Origin: Pseudomonas chlororaphis
GTDB lineage: Bacteria > Pseudomonadota > Gammaproteobacteria > Pseudomonadales > Pseudomonadaceae
Direction of reading: 5' to 3'
Assembly (NCBI RefSeq): GCF_003731765.1
Contig: NZ_MOAL01000008.1
Span: 248,001-312,000, forward strand
DNA length: 64,000 nt
In this document: positions 8,800 through 16,019 of the stretch, piece after piece
Layout of the letters: each line of letters opens with the position of its first letter
Numbering within the stretch: the first letter of the stretch is position 1
Notes under the pieces: model-generated
What the model was told of the DNA's origin: nothing
Seen by the model: only the letters and a program-made list of their open reading frames with translations
The model's database searches: none
Translations under genes and position numbers: made by a program

Positions 8800-9300
8800 C
8801 TACCCCTGATTTGCGATTTCTGCCGCTGCATGTTGCAGCAAGCCCTCTAGGGCGGCCTTCACCGTTTGTCGGCGGACTTCATCCCGATTCCCCGGGAAGA
8901 ACCGGCACTCACTGACCAGCGTCTCGCCAGCGCCCCAGGCGAGCCACACCGTACCCACCGGTTTCTGTGGTGAACCACCGTCCGGCCCGGCCACGCCACT
9001 GACCGCCACGGCGAAATGCGCCAGGCTTTTCTCCTGGGCGCCGCGCACCATCGCCTCCACCACCTCACGACTGACCGCCCCCACTGACGTGAAGAACTCG
9101 CTCGGTACATTCAACTGCTGGGTTTTCTGGCGGTTGGAATAGGTAACGTAGCCAGCCTCAAACCAGGCCGAGCTTCCCGGAATCCGGGTGATCGCCTCGG
9201 CAATACCGCCTCCGGTGCAGGACTCCGCCGTGGTGACGTGGGCATTCAGAACCTGCAAACGCCGGCCAAGTTCAGCGGCAAGCTGGGTAATTTCTTTCAC
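8800..9300 (-). CDS. pncC: Nicotinamide-nucleotide amidase (CinA C-terminal family)
   Basis: 166-residue single-domain CinA/PncC protein. It deamidates nicotinamide mononucleotide to nicotinate mononucleotide in NAD recycling. The conserved TAESCTGGGIAEAIT motif with the catalytic serine is near residue 26, followed by YVTYSNRQK and SGVAGPDGGSPQKPVGTVW. In Pseudomonas it is annotated cinA and lies directly upstream of recA, as here. It marks the right-hand core border of the tailocin insertion at the mutS-cinA locus. Confidence 0.93.
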   Translation of the reverse strand: MKEITQLAAELGRRLQVLNAHVTTAESCTGGGIAEAITRIPGSSAWFEAGYVTYSNRQKTQQLNVPSEFFTSVGAVSREVVEAMVRGAQEKSLAHFAVAVSGVAGPDGGSPQKPVGTVWLAWGAGETLVSECRFFPGNRDEVRRQTVKAALEGLLQHAAAEIANQG

Positions 9301-9381
9301 GGTGCTCTCCTGATGGGACGGGCGTGAGGCTTACCGTACACGAGCAGCCGAGGCTTGCAAGGCAGCGATCGGGTCAAAAGA

Positions 9382-9918
9382 TTAACGCGTGATGGCCCTG
9401 ACATACGCCTGGCATGCCTGCAACGCAATCAATCCGCGGTCACCGGCGTCGGTGATGGCGACAATTCGTTGAGCATGCGCCGGGTCAAGTCGGGCTCGTG
9501 CGCCTCCATGAACCAGGCCGGTGCCGGCGGAGGCGGCAGGCACTGGACCAGCGACGGCGGCATCGGTGCTATCGAGGAGGACTGACAAGCGCAGATCAGC
9601 AGTGGCAAGGCGGTCGCGCAGGCGACCTTGATCACGTTGTGCATCGCTCAAGGCTCGGTAATAAGCATGGTCATTGGCTTGAAGCTGTTGCTCCAGCGCC
9701 AGGTGTTTGGCCTGCTCGGCACGCTGCTGGGCAGCGGCCGCCAGGGTGGCTTGGTTCAAGGCTTCACTGTGCAACCAGGCCTGCTCTGACAGCCGGCGAG
9801 CGTAGCGCCCATCGAGAATCTGCCAGGTCAGGGTCGAAGCGCCGCCCGCCACCAAGGCCAGCAACACCACGACCGCAACCACTCGCCAGGAACCCGGGAT
9901 CAGGCCGAAGGCTGGCAT
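9382..9918 (-). CDS. Rz-like inner-membrane spanin subunit of tailocin lysis cassette
   Basis: 178-residue protein with one N-terminal membrane segment (about residues 10-30: SWRVVAVVVLLALVAGGAST) followed by a long Ala/Gln/Leu-rich coiled coil (about 45-120), the architecture of i-spanins. A second reading frame inside it (9429-9644) encodes a lipoprotein with Rz1 features, which identifies the pair. Its start overlaps the end of the endolysin gene by 19 bases. The spanin complex would disrupt the outer membrane so that tailocins escape. It is the last gene of the minus-strand tailocin operon, ending about 80 bases before the pncC start. Confidence 0.8.
   Translation of the reverse strand: MPAFGLIPGSWRVVAVVVLLALVAGGASTLTWQILDGRYARRLSEQAWLHSEALNQATLAAAAQQRAEQAKHLALEQQLQANDHAYYRALSDAQRDQGRLRDRLATADLRLSVLLDSTDAAVAGPVPAASAGTGLVHGGARARLDPAHAQRIVAITDAGDRGLIALQACQAYVRAITR
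9429..9644 (-). CDS. Rz1-like outer-membrane spanin lipoprotein nested in Rz
   Basis: 71-residue protein entirely inside the Rz-like gene in another frame. It has a short signal sequence ending in a lipobox (LLICAC, lipidated cysteine at residue 20) and a proline-rich mature part (LPPPPAPAWF), both hallmarks of Rz1-type o-spanins. The ATG at 9644 is in a +1 frame relative to the host gene. Nested Rz/Rz1 is well known in lambdoid and P2-like phages. Confidence 0.75.
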   Translation of the reverse strand: MHNVIKVACATALPLLICACQSSSIAPMPPSLVQCLPPPPAPAWFMEAHEPDLTRRMLNELSPSPTPVTAD

Positions 9919-10463
9919 AGCACCGCCCTCGCCCTGGCCCAGAGCTGCAGGCGATCCTGCAACCCGTTCAACCCGCCATTGATCCGACGGGTAATGCTGT
10001 TGAACTCATCGCGATCGGCCAGGGCATTGAGCCCGCCGCGCTCCCAGAACCAGGCCGCCGACTCGGCGGCCCATTGTGCTTGCTCCAACAGCTCCGGCAG
10101 TTCCAGCAGGCGCTCATCGCCAAACAGCCCGAGGCTGCATTGGCGGTAATTGCTGCGCCCGGTGATCTGGATCAGGCCGCGGCCGCGGAAGCGCTGGCCA
10201 TCGCCATCGGCCTCCGGAGTATTGCCCAGGCGTGCGGCCAAGGTGCCGGTGTCGTATTTGCTCAGATACTGTTCACTGCCCAATTCGCGTACGTATTGCA
10301 ACTGACCGGACTCATGACCGATCTGCGCCAGAAACGCCGCCTGGCGTTTTGGCGTGGTGATCTGTCGATGAGCCATGGCCGCATTCAGCACGGAAACAAA
10401 AACGCCCGCTTGGCGGCGGGCGTTGGGCATGATCTGTTGCAGGTGTTGCTCAGTGATCTGCAT
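9900..10463 (-). CDS. GH19 chitinase-like endolysin of tailocin lysis cassette
   Basis: 187-residue glycoside hydrolase family 19 enzyme that would cut peptidoglycan glycan strands during release of tailocins. Family signatures visible are FLAQIGHESGQLQYVRE (catalytic glutamate region), GQRFRGRGLIQITGRSNY and the C-terminal RINGGLNGLQDR. There is no signal peptide, so it needs the holin encoded at 34324-34674 for export. The start at 10463 has a weak ribosome site, follows an intrinsic terminator (10486-10519), and codons about 12-23 themselves form a terminator-like hairpin, so expression may be deliberately low. Confidence 0.88.
   Translation of the reverse strand: MQITEQHLQQIMPNARRQAGVFVSVLNAAMAHRQITTPKRQAAFLAQIGHESGQLQYVRELGSEQYLSKYDTGTLAARLGNTPEADGDGQRFRGRGLIQITGRSNYRQCSLGLFGDERLLELPELLEQAQWAAESAAWFWERGGLNALADRDEFNSITRRINGGLNGLQDRLQLWARARAVLCQPSA
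10394..10423 (-). terminator. Terminator-like hairpin inside the endolysin coding sequence
   Basis: On the minus strand an 8-bp perfect stem ACGCCCGC / GCGGGCGT (10416-10423 with 10402-10409, 6-nt loop) is followed at once by TTTTGTTT. This is the form of a rho-independent terminator, but it encodes residues about 14-23 of the GH19 enzyme. Whether it stops polymerase is not known. Confidence 0.5.
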
Positions 10464-10485
10464 AGGTTGGGACTCGGAAGCCAGG

Positions 10486-10519
10486 AAAGAAAACGCCCCG
10501 ACGGTGCGGGGCGTTTATT
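10486..10519 (-). terminator. Intrinsic terminator, 34-nt repeat copy 2
   Basis: Stem ACGCCCCG/CGGGGCGT (10493-10500 with 10507-10514) followed on the minus strand by TTTTCTTT. It overlaps the TAA of the 92-residue gene. The 34-base block is identical except for one loop base to 28623-28656, the end of the fibre chaperone gene of the other tailocin. Confidence 0.8.
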
Positions 10520-10793
10520 CGATGTGTTCGGCGATACGGGGTGGCACCACGGGGTAAAGTGCGATGGCCTGCGCAACGGTAAGAACCGCCAATTGCTCGA
10601 TGCTCAACACGGAAAGGTCGATTTCCGTTACATCGCGTAGAGCCTTTTTCTTCGCTACGATCTCGGCCGTATCCTGGCCATCCTCAAGGGCCCGCATAAC
10701 CTGTAAATCCAAGTCAGCCCACAAAGGCTCACGCTCCAGACGCAAACGATCAAACGTCAATACCTCAGCCTTTTCTCGATTTACAACAATCAT
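10515..10793 (-). CDS. Small fibre-associated protein of Mu-like tailocin
   Basis: 92-residue acidic helical protein (MIVVNREKAEVLTFDRLRLE; ends PRIAEHIE). It sits where tail fibre assembly chaperones are normally found, two genes downstream of the fibre gene, and its terminator is a near copy of that of the P2-like tailocin's fibre chaperone gene. I see loose similarity to XkdW-like tail proteins but no certain family. ATGA overlap with the preceding gene implies translational coupling. Role as fibre chaperone is inferred from position. Confidence 0.55.
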   Translation of the reverse strand: MIVVNREKAEVLTFDRLRLEREPLWADLDLQVMRALEDGQDTAEIVAKKKALRDVTEIDLSVLSIEQLAVLTVAQAIALYPVVPPRIAEHIE

Positions 10794-11086
10794 GCCTCAC
10801 CCCCTTCAATGGCTGCCGCACGCTGAGTTTCTTCGCTCCACCAGGCGTTAAAAGCAACTATGTCTCCAACGCCAAACGGATCCCCCATAGTGGTCACGTC
10901 AATTTCCCAAGCATTACGCAGAGGCCCATCTACAGGGATACTGGACTCGGCAACGATCCAAAACGGCAGGCCGTCGGGCACGCCATGCTGGCCAACACGT
11001 TCAAGTGGAAAGACTGCCGCCTCAGGGGCAGCCCTCATAATTGCAACCGGCATATCCACAGGCTGGAAAATAATCACGTGACTCAT
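10790..11086 (-). CDS. Small hypothetical fibre-linked protein of Mu-like tailocin
   Basis: 98-residue protein (MSHVIIFQPVDMPVAIMRAA...), translationally coupled at both ends: its start overlaps the fibre gene stop by 4 bases and its stop overlaps the next start. It is probably co-produced with the fibre and may help its folding or attachment. I do not recognise a family with confidence. GC is slightly lower here and in the fibre C-terminal coding region than in the baseplate genes, as often seen in exchangeable fibre cassettes. Confidence 0.55.
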   Translation of the reverse strand: MSHVIIFQPVDMPVAIMRAAPEAAVFPLERVGQHGVPDGLPFWIVAESSIPVDGPLRNAWEIDVTTMGDPFGVGDIVAFNAWWSEETQRAAAIEGGEA

Positions 11087-12378
11087 GACTTACCCCCGAA
11101 AATTTGAACCGAGCCATAGATAGGATCGAAAACAGAACCAGCGCCGGCAGAGCATAACAATCGCAACTGCGTAGCGCTGTAGATTGCCCCGGACTCAGGC
11201 ACTCGCAACGACACAGCGCCCGAGTTTTGAGCGAGCGAAGCTCCGGACGAAAAGGAATAACTAGCAACGGCCTGGTTAATCCAGTTACATGTGAAATCGC
11301 CAGTTCCGTTGTCCGTAATGGAAAGGCAGTTATAAGAGTCTCGAATTGAAACGGTGCCTGTTCCGTTGAAATTGACCCAACCGGTACAGTCTCCTTTTTT
11401 CGGACGAGCAGACTCGAGCACTGCAGGCGTAACAACCCGCTCCATGTCCGTGCCTGCTACAAGCTCCACCGAAGTGGCAAGCCTGACAAGACCACTCCGT
11501 GTAGCTGTTGCAGAAACCAACAGCGCCGCCAACGCCGCAATATCGATATTTCCCTGATTGATCGGCGCATTCCAAGCCTTGATGCACCACATCACCGCCA
11601 GGTTGCGGGGACGGGTTTCAGCGCCGCCGGTGGTTGAGACCGGATAGTTGCCCGCATCCGCGTAGTTGCCCGTGCTCGTTTGAAATACTCGACTACTCCC
11701 AACAGACGAAGGCGCCCCAAAGACCGTCAGCGCCAAAATGTTACCTTCAGCTGATGCCCGCAGACTGTTGTAGTGCGAGTGGGCAGCCATTTCTGCAGCT
11801 TGCAAGCTACCAATCGCCCGACCCGCATCCACCCCTCGCCCATGATCCCAACCCCGCAGGAACTCCCCCCGCGACTCAGGCAAACGGAAGACGCCCGCCG
11901 CTTCCCCACCGGTATTGAAGGTGGTCCCCAGGTACGCCGCCAGATCCGGATATTCCGCGGCACTCTGCACGCTGCCATTCACTTCCAGGAACCCCGCCGG
12001 CACCGTGCCTGTGGGGAACGGCACCATGGCGCCCACCGGCAATGCCGACATGTTCTTCAGCAAGGCCTCGATCTCGGCCTTGGTGTAGGTCACCGACTTG
12101 GTGTACGCATCGGTGATGCCGTATTGGGCCAGGGTGGTCCTGACTTGTTCCGGTGGAATGTTGTCTTTGACAATGACCTTGATCGCCGCCAGCAACTGGT
12201 CGTGCTCGGCCTCGGCAGGCTCCTCGCCACCGGCCCGAATCACGTTCAGCAACTCGTCGGTGACCGCATTGCCCCACTCGGAGGAAATCAGCGAACCGAC
12301 CTGCCCGGTCACCGGGTTTTCGTCGATGAACTTGCCGTCCTTCAGCCCAACACTGGGCACACTCTTTGGATAATCCAC
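11083..12378 (-). CDS. Tail fibre (collar-domain) protein of Mu-like tailocin
   Basis: 431-residue receptor-binding fibre. The N-terminus (MDYPKSVPSVGLKDGKFIDE) attaches to the baseplate. Residues about 90-200 are a phage tail collar-type domain (LPVGAMVPFPTGTVPAGFLE, then FRLPESRGEFLRGWDHGRGVD), then a variable part, RPRNLAVMWCIKAWNAPINQ, and a Gly/Ser/Thr-rich C-terminus likely to contact the target surface. The collar and RPRNLAV modules are almost the same as in the P2-like tailocin fibre (29099-31018), while the C-termini differ. Followed by two coupled small genes. Confidence 0.85.
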   Translation of the reverse strand: MDYPKSVPSVGLKDGKFIDENPVTGQVGSLISSEWGNAVTDELLNVIRAGGEEPAEAEHDQLLAAIKVIVKDNIPPEQVRTTLAQYGITDAYTKSVTYTKAEIEALLKNMSALPVGAMVPFPTGTVPAGFLEVNGSVQSAAEYPDLAAYLGTTFNTGGEAAGVFRLPESRGEFLRGWDHGRGVDAGRAIGSLQAAEMAAHSHYNSLRASAEGNILALTVFGAPSSVGSSRVFQTSTGNYADAGNYPVSTTGGAETRPRNLAVMWCIKAWNAPINQGNIDIAALAALLVSATATRSGLVRLATSVELVAGTDMERVVTPAVLESARPKKGDCTGWVNFNGTGTVSIRDSYNCLSITDNGTGDFTCNWINQAVASYSFSSGASLAQNSGAVSLRVPESGAIYSATQLRLLCSAGAGSVFDPIYGSVQIFGGKS

Positions 12379-12389
12379 GCTTCTATCCC

Positions 12390-12995
12390 CTAGTCATAAT
12401 TGATGTGCACCCGGGTATGCGCCGGTGCACTGCGATGAATCATGCATTCCAGGGCACTCCCCGGACTCATGCCAAAACGTTCCCCCCAATAGCTGGCGCC
12501 AAATCGCCGCCCCAGTTGCAGGCGGCCACCGGTGTTGAGGGTCCACATGAATTGCGCCTGCCAGGTGCCGAAATGCGCATCACCGAAACGCGAGCGCCCC
12601 ATGCGCGGGGTGCGCAGTTCGGTGACGCTGGCATTGGGGTAACCCTGGCTGCGGGCGATTTCGACGAAGTAGGCGGCGCGCTGGCTGCCCACGGCAAGCA
12701 AGCGTCGGCGCACCGCCAGGCGACGATCATCGAACAGCGGCGTTGCCCCCAGGCAGGGGTCGGGCAAGTTCATGACCTGTTCCCAATCCGCCACCAACTC
12801 GCTGACGCTGGCCGGGTCCATCTCGTTTTGCAGGTCGACGGCCCGCGCGTCGATGCGCGCCAGTTCCTGGGCAATGCCTTGCAGCACCTGCTGCAACTGC
12901 GGGACGTGCTCGGGCTCCCAGGCCGGGCCGCTGGGCAGCAAGCTGCGCAGTTGGCTCAGGTACTGGGCGGCGTTTCTTAGTCCTGCCATTGGCAT
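12390..12995 (-). CDS. Baseplate protein, YmfQ/DUF2313 (Mu gp48-like)
   Basis: 201-residue protein of the YmfQ/Mu gp48 family, the baseplate wedge component linking the gp47-like protein to the fibre. Recognisable parts are AAQYLSQLRSLLPSGPAWEP, YFVEIARSQGYPNASVTELR and CMIHRSAPAHTRVHINY near the end. Its start overlaps the gp47-like gene by 19 bases, typical of this operon. Confidence 0.85.
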   Translation of the reverse strand: MPMAGLRNAAQYLSQLRSLLPSGPAWEPEHVPQLQQVLQGIAQELARIDARAVDLQNEMDPASVSELVADWEQVMNLPDPCLGATPLFDDRRLAVRRRLLAVGSQRAAYFVEIARSQGYPNASVTELRTPRMGRSRFGDAHFGTWQAQFMWTLNTGGRLQLGRRFGASYWGERFGMSPGSALECMIHRSAPAHTRVHINYD

Positions 12996-14035
12996 TCTCC
13001 AAACACCAGCAACTTGTTGCCGCCCGCCAGCACATCCGCCGTGGGTGCCAACAAACGGTGGTCGTGCTCACCGGCGGCGCTGCTGATGGCTTCGGCGATA
13101 TGGGTCAGCAGCAGGGTTTCCCCAAGGCCACCTTCACGCTCATGCAGGTCCCGCAGCTGGGCCTCGACGGCAGCACGCACCGCACTGGTGTCGGGGCTCA
13201 AACGCAGGTTGTAGTGCACCGGCGTGATGTCGGGGCGCTGCACATCCACCTCGGCCGTCACCGGGCGCAGGCCGTCGATGTAGGCCTTGACCAGTGCCAG
13301 TTGCTGGTCATTGGGAACCGGTTGCGGATCGTCATCACGCATGACAAAGACCGTGACCGCCACCGGGCCGGTTTTATCGTCTGGCGCCAGGTAACGCGGG
13401 CGACACCAGGCACGGGTAATCCCCGCGCATTCCAGAGCCCAGGTTTCGTAGTCATCCGCCGAGCCGCCGTGGGGAATGATTCGGTAGGAACGAATCACCC
13501 GGGCCCGCAGGGACTCGAGGCTTTCCTCGGCCAGCCCGCCGGTCAGGCCCGGCGCCAGCACCGTGAACAGGTTGCCCACCCCCTGCACCGGCTGCACCGG
13601 AATCAGCTCCAGCCCGGCGTCGGCGTTGCCCAAAACACCGGCGTCCACCGCAGCGATCGAGGCACTGTTAAGACCGGCACGGGTGGTGACCGCGGCGGTC
13701 ACTTTGTAGCTGCGACCGTCGCTGCTCTGCAGCAAGGTGTCGACATCCAGCACCGCACCGGCAGCGGCCGTAAAGCTGACACTGCCGGTGGCGCCCTGGG
13801 CGGCTTTGCGCGGTTGGTTGAGGCGCAGGATCGCCATGCGCTCCAGGGTCGGCTCATCGGCGGTGTCCGGCAGGATCTGCTCGGCGATCCAATCCAGATA
13901 ACCGTACAGGCCAAAGGCGGCACCACTGAGGGTGCGCGCCAGCACTTGCGCATCGGACTGGCGCAGCGCATCGCTGGCCAGGTCGCTTTGGGTGCGCTTG
14001 ATCAGCACCGGCAGCGAAGGGGTTTCAAACGGCAT
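12977..14035 (-). CDS. Baseplate J-like protein (Mu gp47-like)
   Basis: 352-residue baseplate wedge protein (baseplate J family). It begins MPFETPSLPVLIKRTQSDLA, has the conserved YLDWIAEQILPDTADEPTLERMA segment, GVGNLFTVLAPGLTGGLAEES, and the GGSADDYETWALECAGITRA motif of gp47 homologues. It forms the wedge that triggers sheath contraction. Overlaps neighbours by 11 and 19 bases. Confidence 0.93.
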   Translation of the reverse strand: MPFETPSLPVLIKRTQSDLASDALRQSDAQVLARTLSGAAFGLYGYLDWIAEQILPDTADEPTLERMAILRLNQPRKAAQGATGSVSFTAAAGAVLDVDTLLQSSDGRSYKVTAAVTTRAGLNSASIAAVDAGVLGNADAGLELIPVQPVQGVGNLFTVLAPGLTGGLAEESLESLRARVIRSYRIIPHGGSADDYETWALECAGITRAWCRPRYLAPDDKTGPVAVTVFVMRDDDPQPVPNDQQLALVKAYIDGLRPVTAEVDVQRPDITPVHYNLRLSPDTSAVRAAVEAQLRDLHEREGGLGETLLLTHIAEAISSAAGEHDHRLLAPTADVLAGGNKLLVFGECQWQD

Positions 14036-14429
14036 AGGTCACCTGCCAACTGTGATTGGGGTTGATGTCCAGGCGCTCGCCATCCGCCAGCACCAGCACC
14101 GTGCGCAGATTCAAACGCTGGGCGTCGAGGCGCTCGCTGAGGATTTCGACCGCGCTGCAATGGCCGTCTTCAACCAGCCATTGCAGGGCTTCACGGGCAT
14201 AGAACTCGGCGTCGAGCTGGGTTTGCCGGGTCAGCTTGACCCGGCGCAGCAGCCACAGGCGCGAGCCGATGCGGTCGTCGGCAACACTGGGAAAACTGTC
14301 GCCCCACCAGCCGAAACGCTCCTCATCGTCGAGGGCATCGTCATCGGCGGCGCGGCGCCAGGTATAGAGGCTGATCAGCACCGAACGGGTCAGGGCCTGT
14401 TTCAGGTTGTCACTGGCAAACATCTTCAA
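14025..14429 (-). CDS. Phage GP46-like baseplate protein
   Basis: 134-residue Mu gp46-family (gp25-like) baseplate protein. Signature segments are LISLYTWRRAADDDALDDEE, RFGWWGDSFPSVADDRIGSR and LWLLRRVKLTRQTQ. It links the sheath base to the baseplate in contractile tails. ATGA overlap with the gp45-like gene upstream. Confidence 0.92.
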   Translation of the reverse strand: MKMFASDNLKQALTRSVLISLYTWRRAADDDALDDEERFGWWGDSFPSVADDRIGSRLWLLRRVKLTRQTQLDAEFYAREALQWLVEDGHCSAVEILSERLDAQRLNLRTVLVLADGERLDINPNHSWQVTYAV

Positions 14430-14932
14430 CCTCCCACCGGCGCGCCGGTCTGGCCCGGGCCCGGCTGAACGCCCGAGTGCAGGTGGTTGATCTGGCTGAT
14501 GCCGGCGGCGACCTGGTCGCCCTGGGAAACGATTCGGCCGCTCTGGGTCAGGGTCGGCGTATCGATGTTCACCGCCGTGGCCGCGCGGATGTTCAAGGTG
14601 TCGGTTTCAATCTCGATGACCCGCCCACGCTTGAAGTGAACCTTGTCGCCCTCGTCGGTGTAGATCGCCACTTCCCCCGGCGCCAGGGCCTTGAGGCGGT
14701 AGCGGCGGTCAGCGACCACCAGCACCACAGCATGGGAACGGTCGCCCCCGAGAAAGGTGGCAATGCCCTCGGCGCCCGCCAGCGGGTTGCTGGTGAAGCC
14801 ATAGGGCTCGAAATGCTCCATGTCGTCGTTCACTTCCCCGGCGGTCAGGCGCATCTGTAGCGATTGCAGTTTATTGGCCGAATTGACGAGCACGACGGTG
14901 CCGCGCGCCAACAGGCGTGTCAGTAAGCTCAT
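14426..14932 (-). CDS. Baseplate spike protein, Mu gp45-like
   Basis: 168-residue central spike that pierces the target outer membrane. N-terminal OB-like part (MSLLTRLLARGTVVLVNSAN), then a beta-helical shaft (GRVIEIETDTLNIRAATAVN) and a tip carrying HLHSG followed by PGPGQTG, the His-x-His iron-binding tip found in gp45 and gpV spikes. The ATG at 14932 has AAGGAA just upstream; the longer frame to 15007 overlaps the preceding gene and was rejected. Confidence 0.88.
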   Translation of the reverse strand: MSLLTRLLARGTVVLVNSANKLQSLQMRLTAGEVNDDMEHFEPYGFTSNPLAGAEGIATFLGGDRSHAVVLVVADRRYRLKALAPGEVAIYTDEGDKVHFKRGRVIEIETDTLNIRAATAVNIDTPTLTQSGRIVSQGDQVAAGISQINHLHSGVQPGPGQTGAPVGG

Positions 14933-14957
14933 GTTGAATTCCTTCAGGCCCGCGAGG

Positions 14958-16016
14958 TTACGCAGAAGCCGGCTTCTGGGTTTTCGCCGGGGTGGGGTTG
15001 GCGTCAAAGGTATGGGGTGGCGCCACCGCCAAGGTGGTGACCGACCCCTGCTCGGACAGCGTGTAGGTGACCTTGGAAATCAGCAGGTCCTGATCGAAAC
15101 CCAGCACCGGGTCGATCACTCGCACCAGGGTGTTGTGCCGCCACAAATCACCGTTGGCCTGGCGCCAACCCTGGACCCGGTAGACCGTGCTCAGGGCCTT
15201 GCCGGCGCGGCTCACGCTTTCCCAGTTGGCCCGTTGCTGGGCCAGTTCCGGGCTCAACTGGGCGGCTTCGCTGATCACCGTGATGCGTTTGCGCAAGACC
15301 TTGGGGTCCTTGGCCTGGCCAAACACCTCGCTGACCGCCGCGCCGCTTTTCTGGTCGCTGCCCTTGTGCTGGCCAATCACCCGGTACTCGGAGAACTGGC
15401 TGCTGAAATCCATCGCTGCCTGGGCCGAGAGAATGTTCTTGCCCAGCTCCAGCACGTCGCTGGCGCGCCCGCCACTGCCTGGCGCCGCCAGCAGCAAATT
15501 GCCTTCGGCATCGTCGGTGGAGAACACCCGGTACAGGGTCAGCAAGCGATCGATGGACGCGAACACCGTCTCCCCCGGGACAATGCTGTGGGTGTGCAAC
15601 TTGCTGGTGGGCGCAATCTCGCTGCGCACGCCCACCCCGTAAGTGCCGGCCAGGGCCCGCACGATGCTCAGCAGGTCTTGCTGGCGCCACTGCCCGGGCT
15701 GGTTGAGCGCCGCGCAGTCCACCAGGTCCTGGGTCAGCGAACTGCCCTGGATGCTCAGGCTGATCTGCTTGTCGTCATAGCTGATGGGCGCCTTGAACAC
15801 ATAGCCGTTGAGCACCAGGTCGCAACCGATGCGCACCTGGCAACGCGCCCCGGGTAGGATCCGCACCGGCTGGTCCTGCCCCGGCCACTGCCAGGTGATG
15901 GTCAGGCTGAAGGTGCGAAACTGCCGCTCCAGATCAGCGCTGATCTCGACACTTTTCCAGCCGCTGTACTCCAGGCCATCCACGGTCAGGGTGACGATAT
16001 TGGCCAATTCATCCAT
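14958..16016 (-). CDS. Baseplate hub protein, Mu gpP (gp44)-like
   Basis: 352-residue baseplate hub of the Mu gp44/late control D superfamily. It begins MDELANIVTLTVDGLEYSGW and contains LLSIVRALAGTYGVGVRSE, a hub domain segment followed by the TVFASIDRLLTLYRV helix, and an OB-type C-terminal part (GLFDQDLL-like LGFDQDLLISKVTYTLSEQG). It connects the tail tube to the spike. Four bases separate it from the gpN-like gene upstream. Confidence 0.88.
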   Translation of the reverse strand: MDELANIVTLTVDGLEYSGWKSVEISADLERQFRTFSLTITWQWPGQDQPVRILPGARCQVRIGCDLVLNGYVFKAPISYDDKQISLSIQGSSLTQDLVDCAALNQPGQWRQQDLLSIVRALAGTYGVGVRSEIAPTSKLHTHSIVPGETVFASIDRLLTLYRVFSTDDAEGNLLLAAPGSGGRASDVLELGKNILSAQAAMDFSSQFSEYRVIGQHKGSDQKSGAAVSEVFGQAKDPKVLRKRITVISEAAQLSPELAQQRANWESVSRAGKALSTVYRVQGWRQANGDLWRHNTLVRVIDPVLGFDQDLLISKVTYTLSEQGSVTTLAVAPPHTFDANPTPAKTQKPASA

Positions 16017-16019
16017 GAC

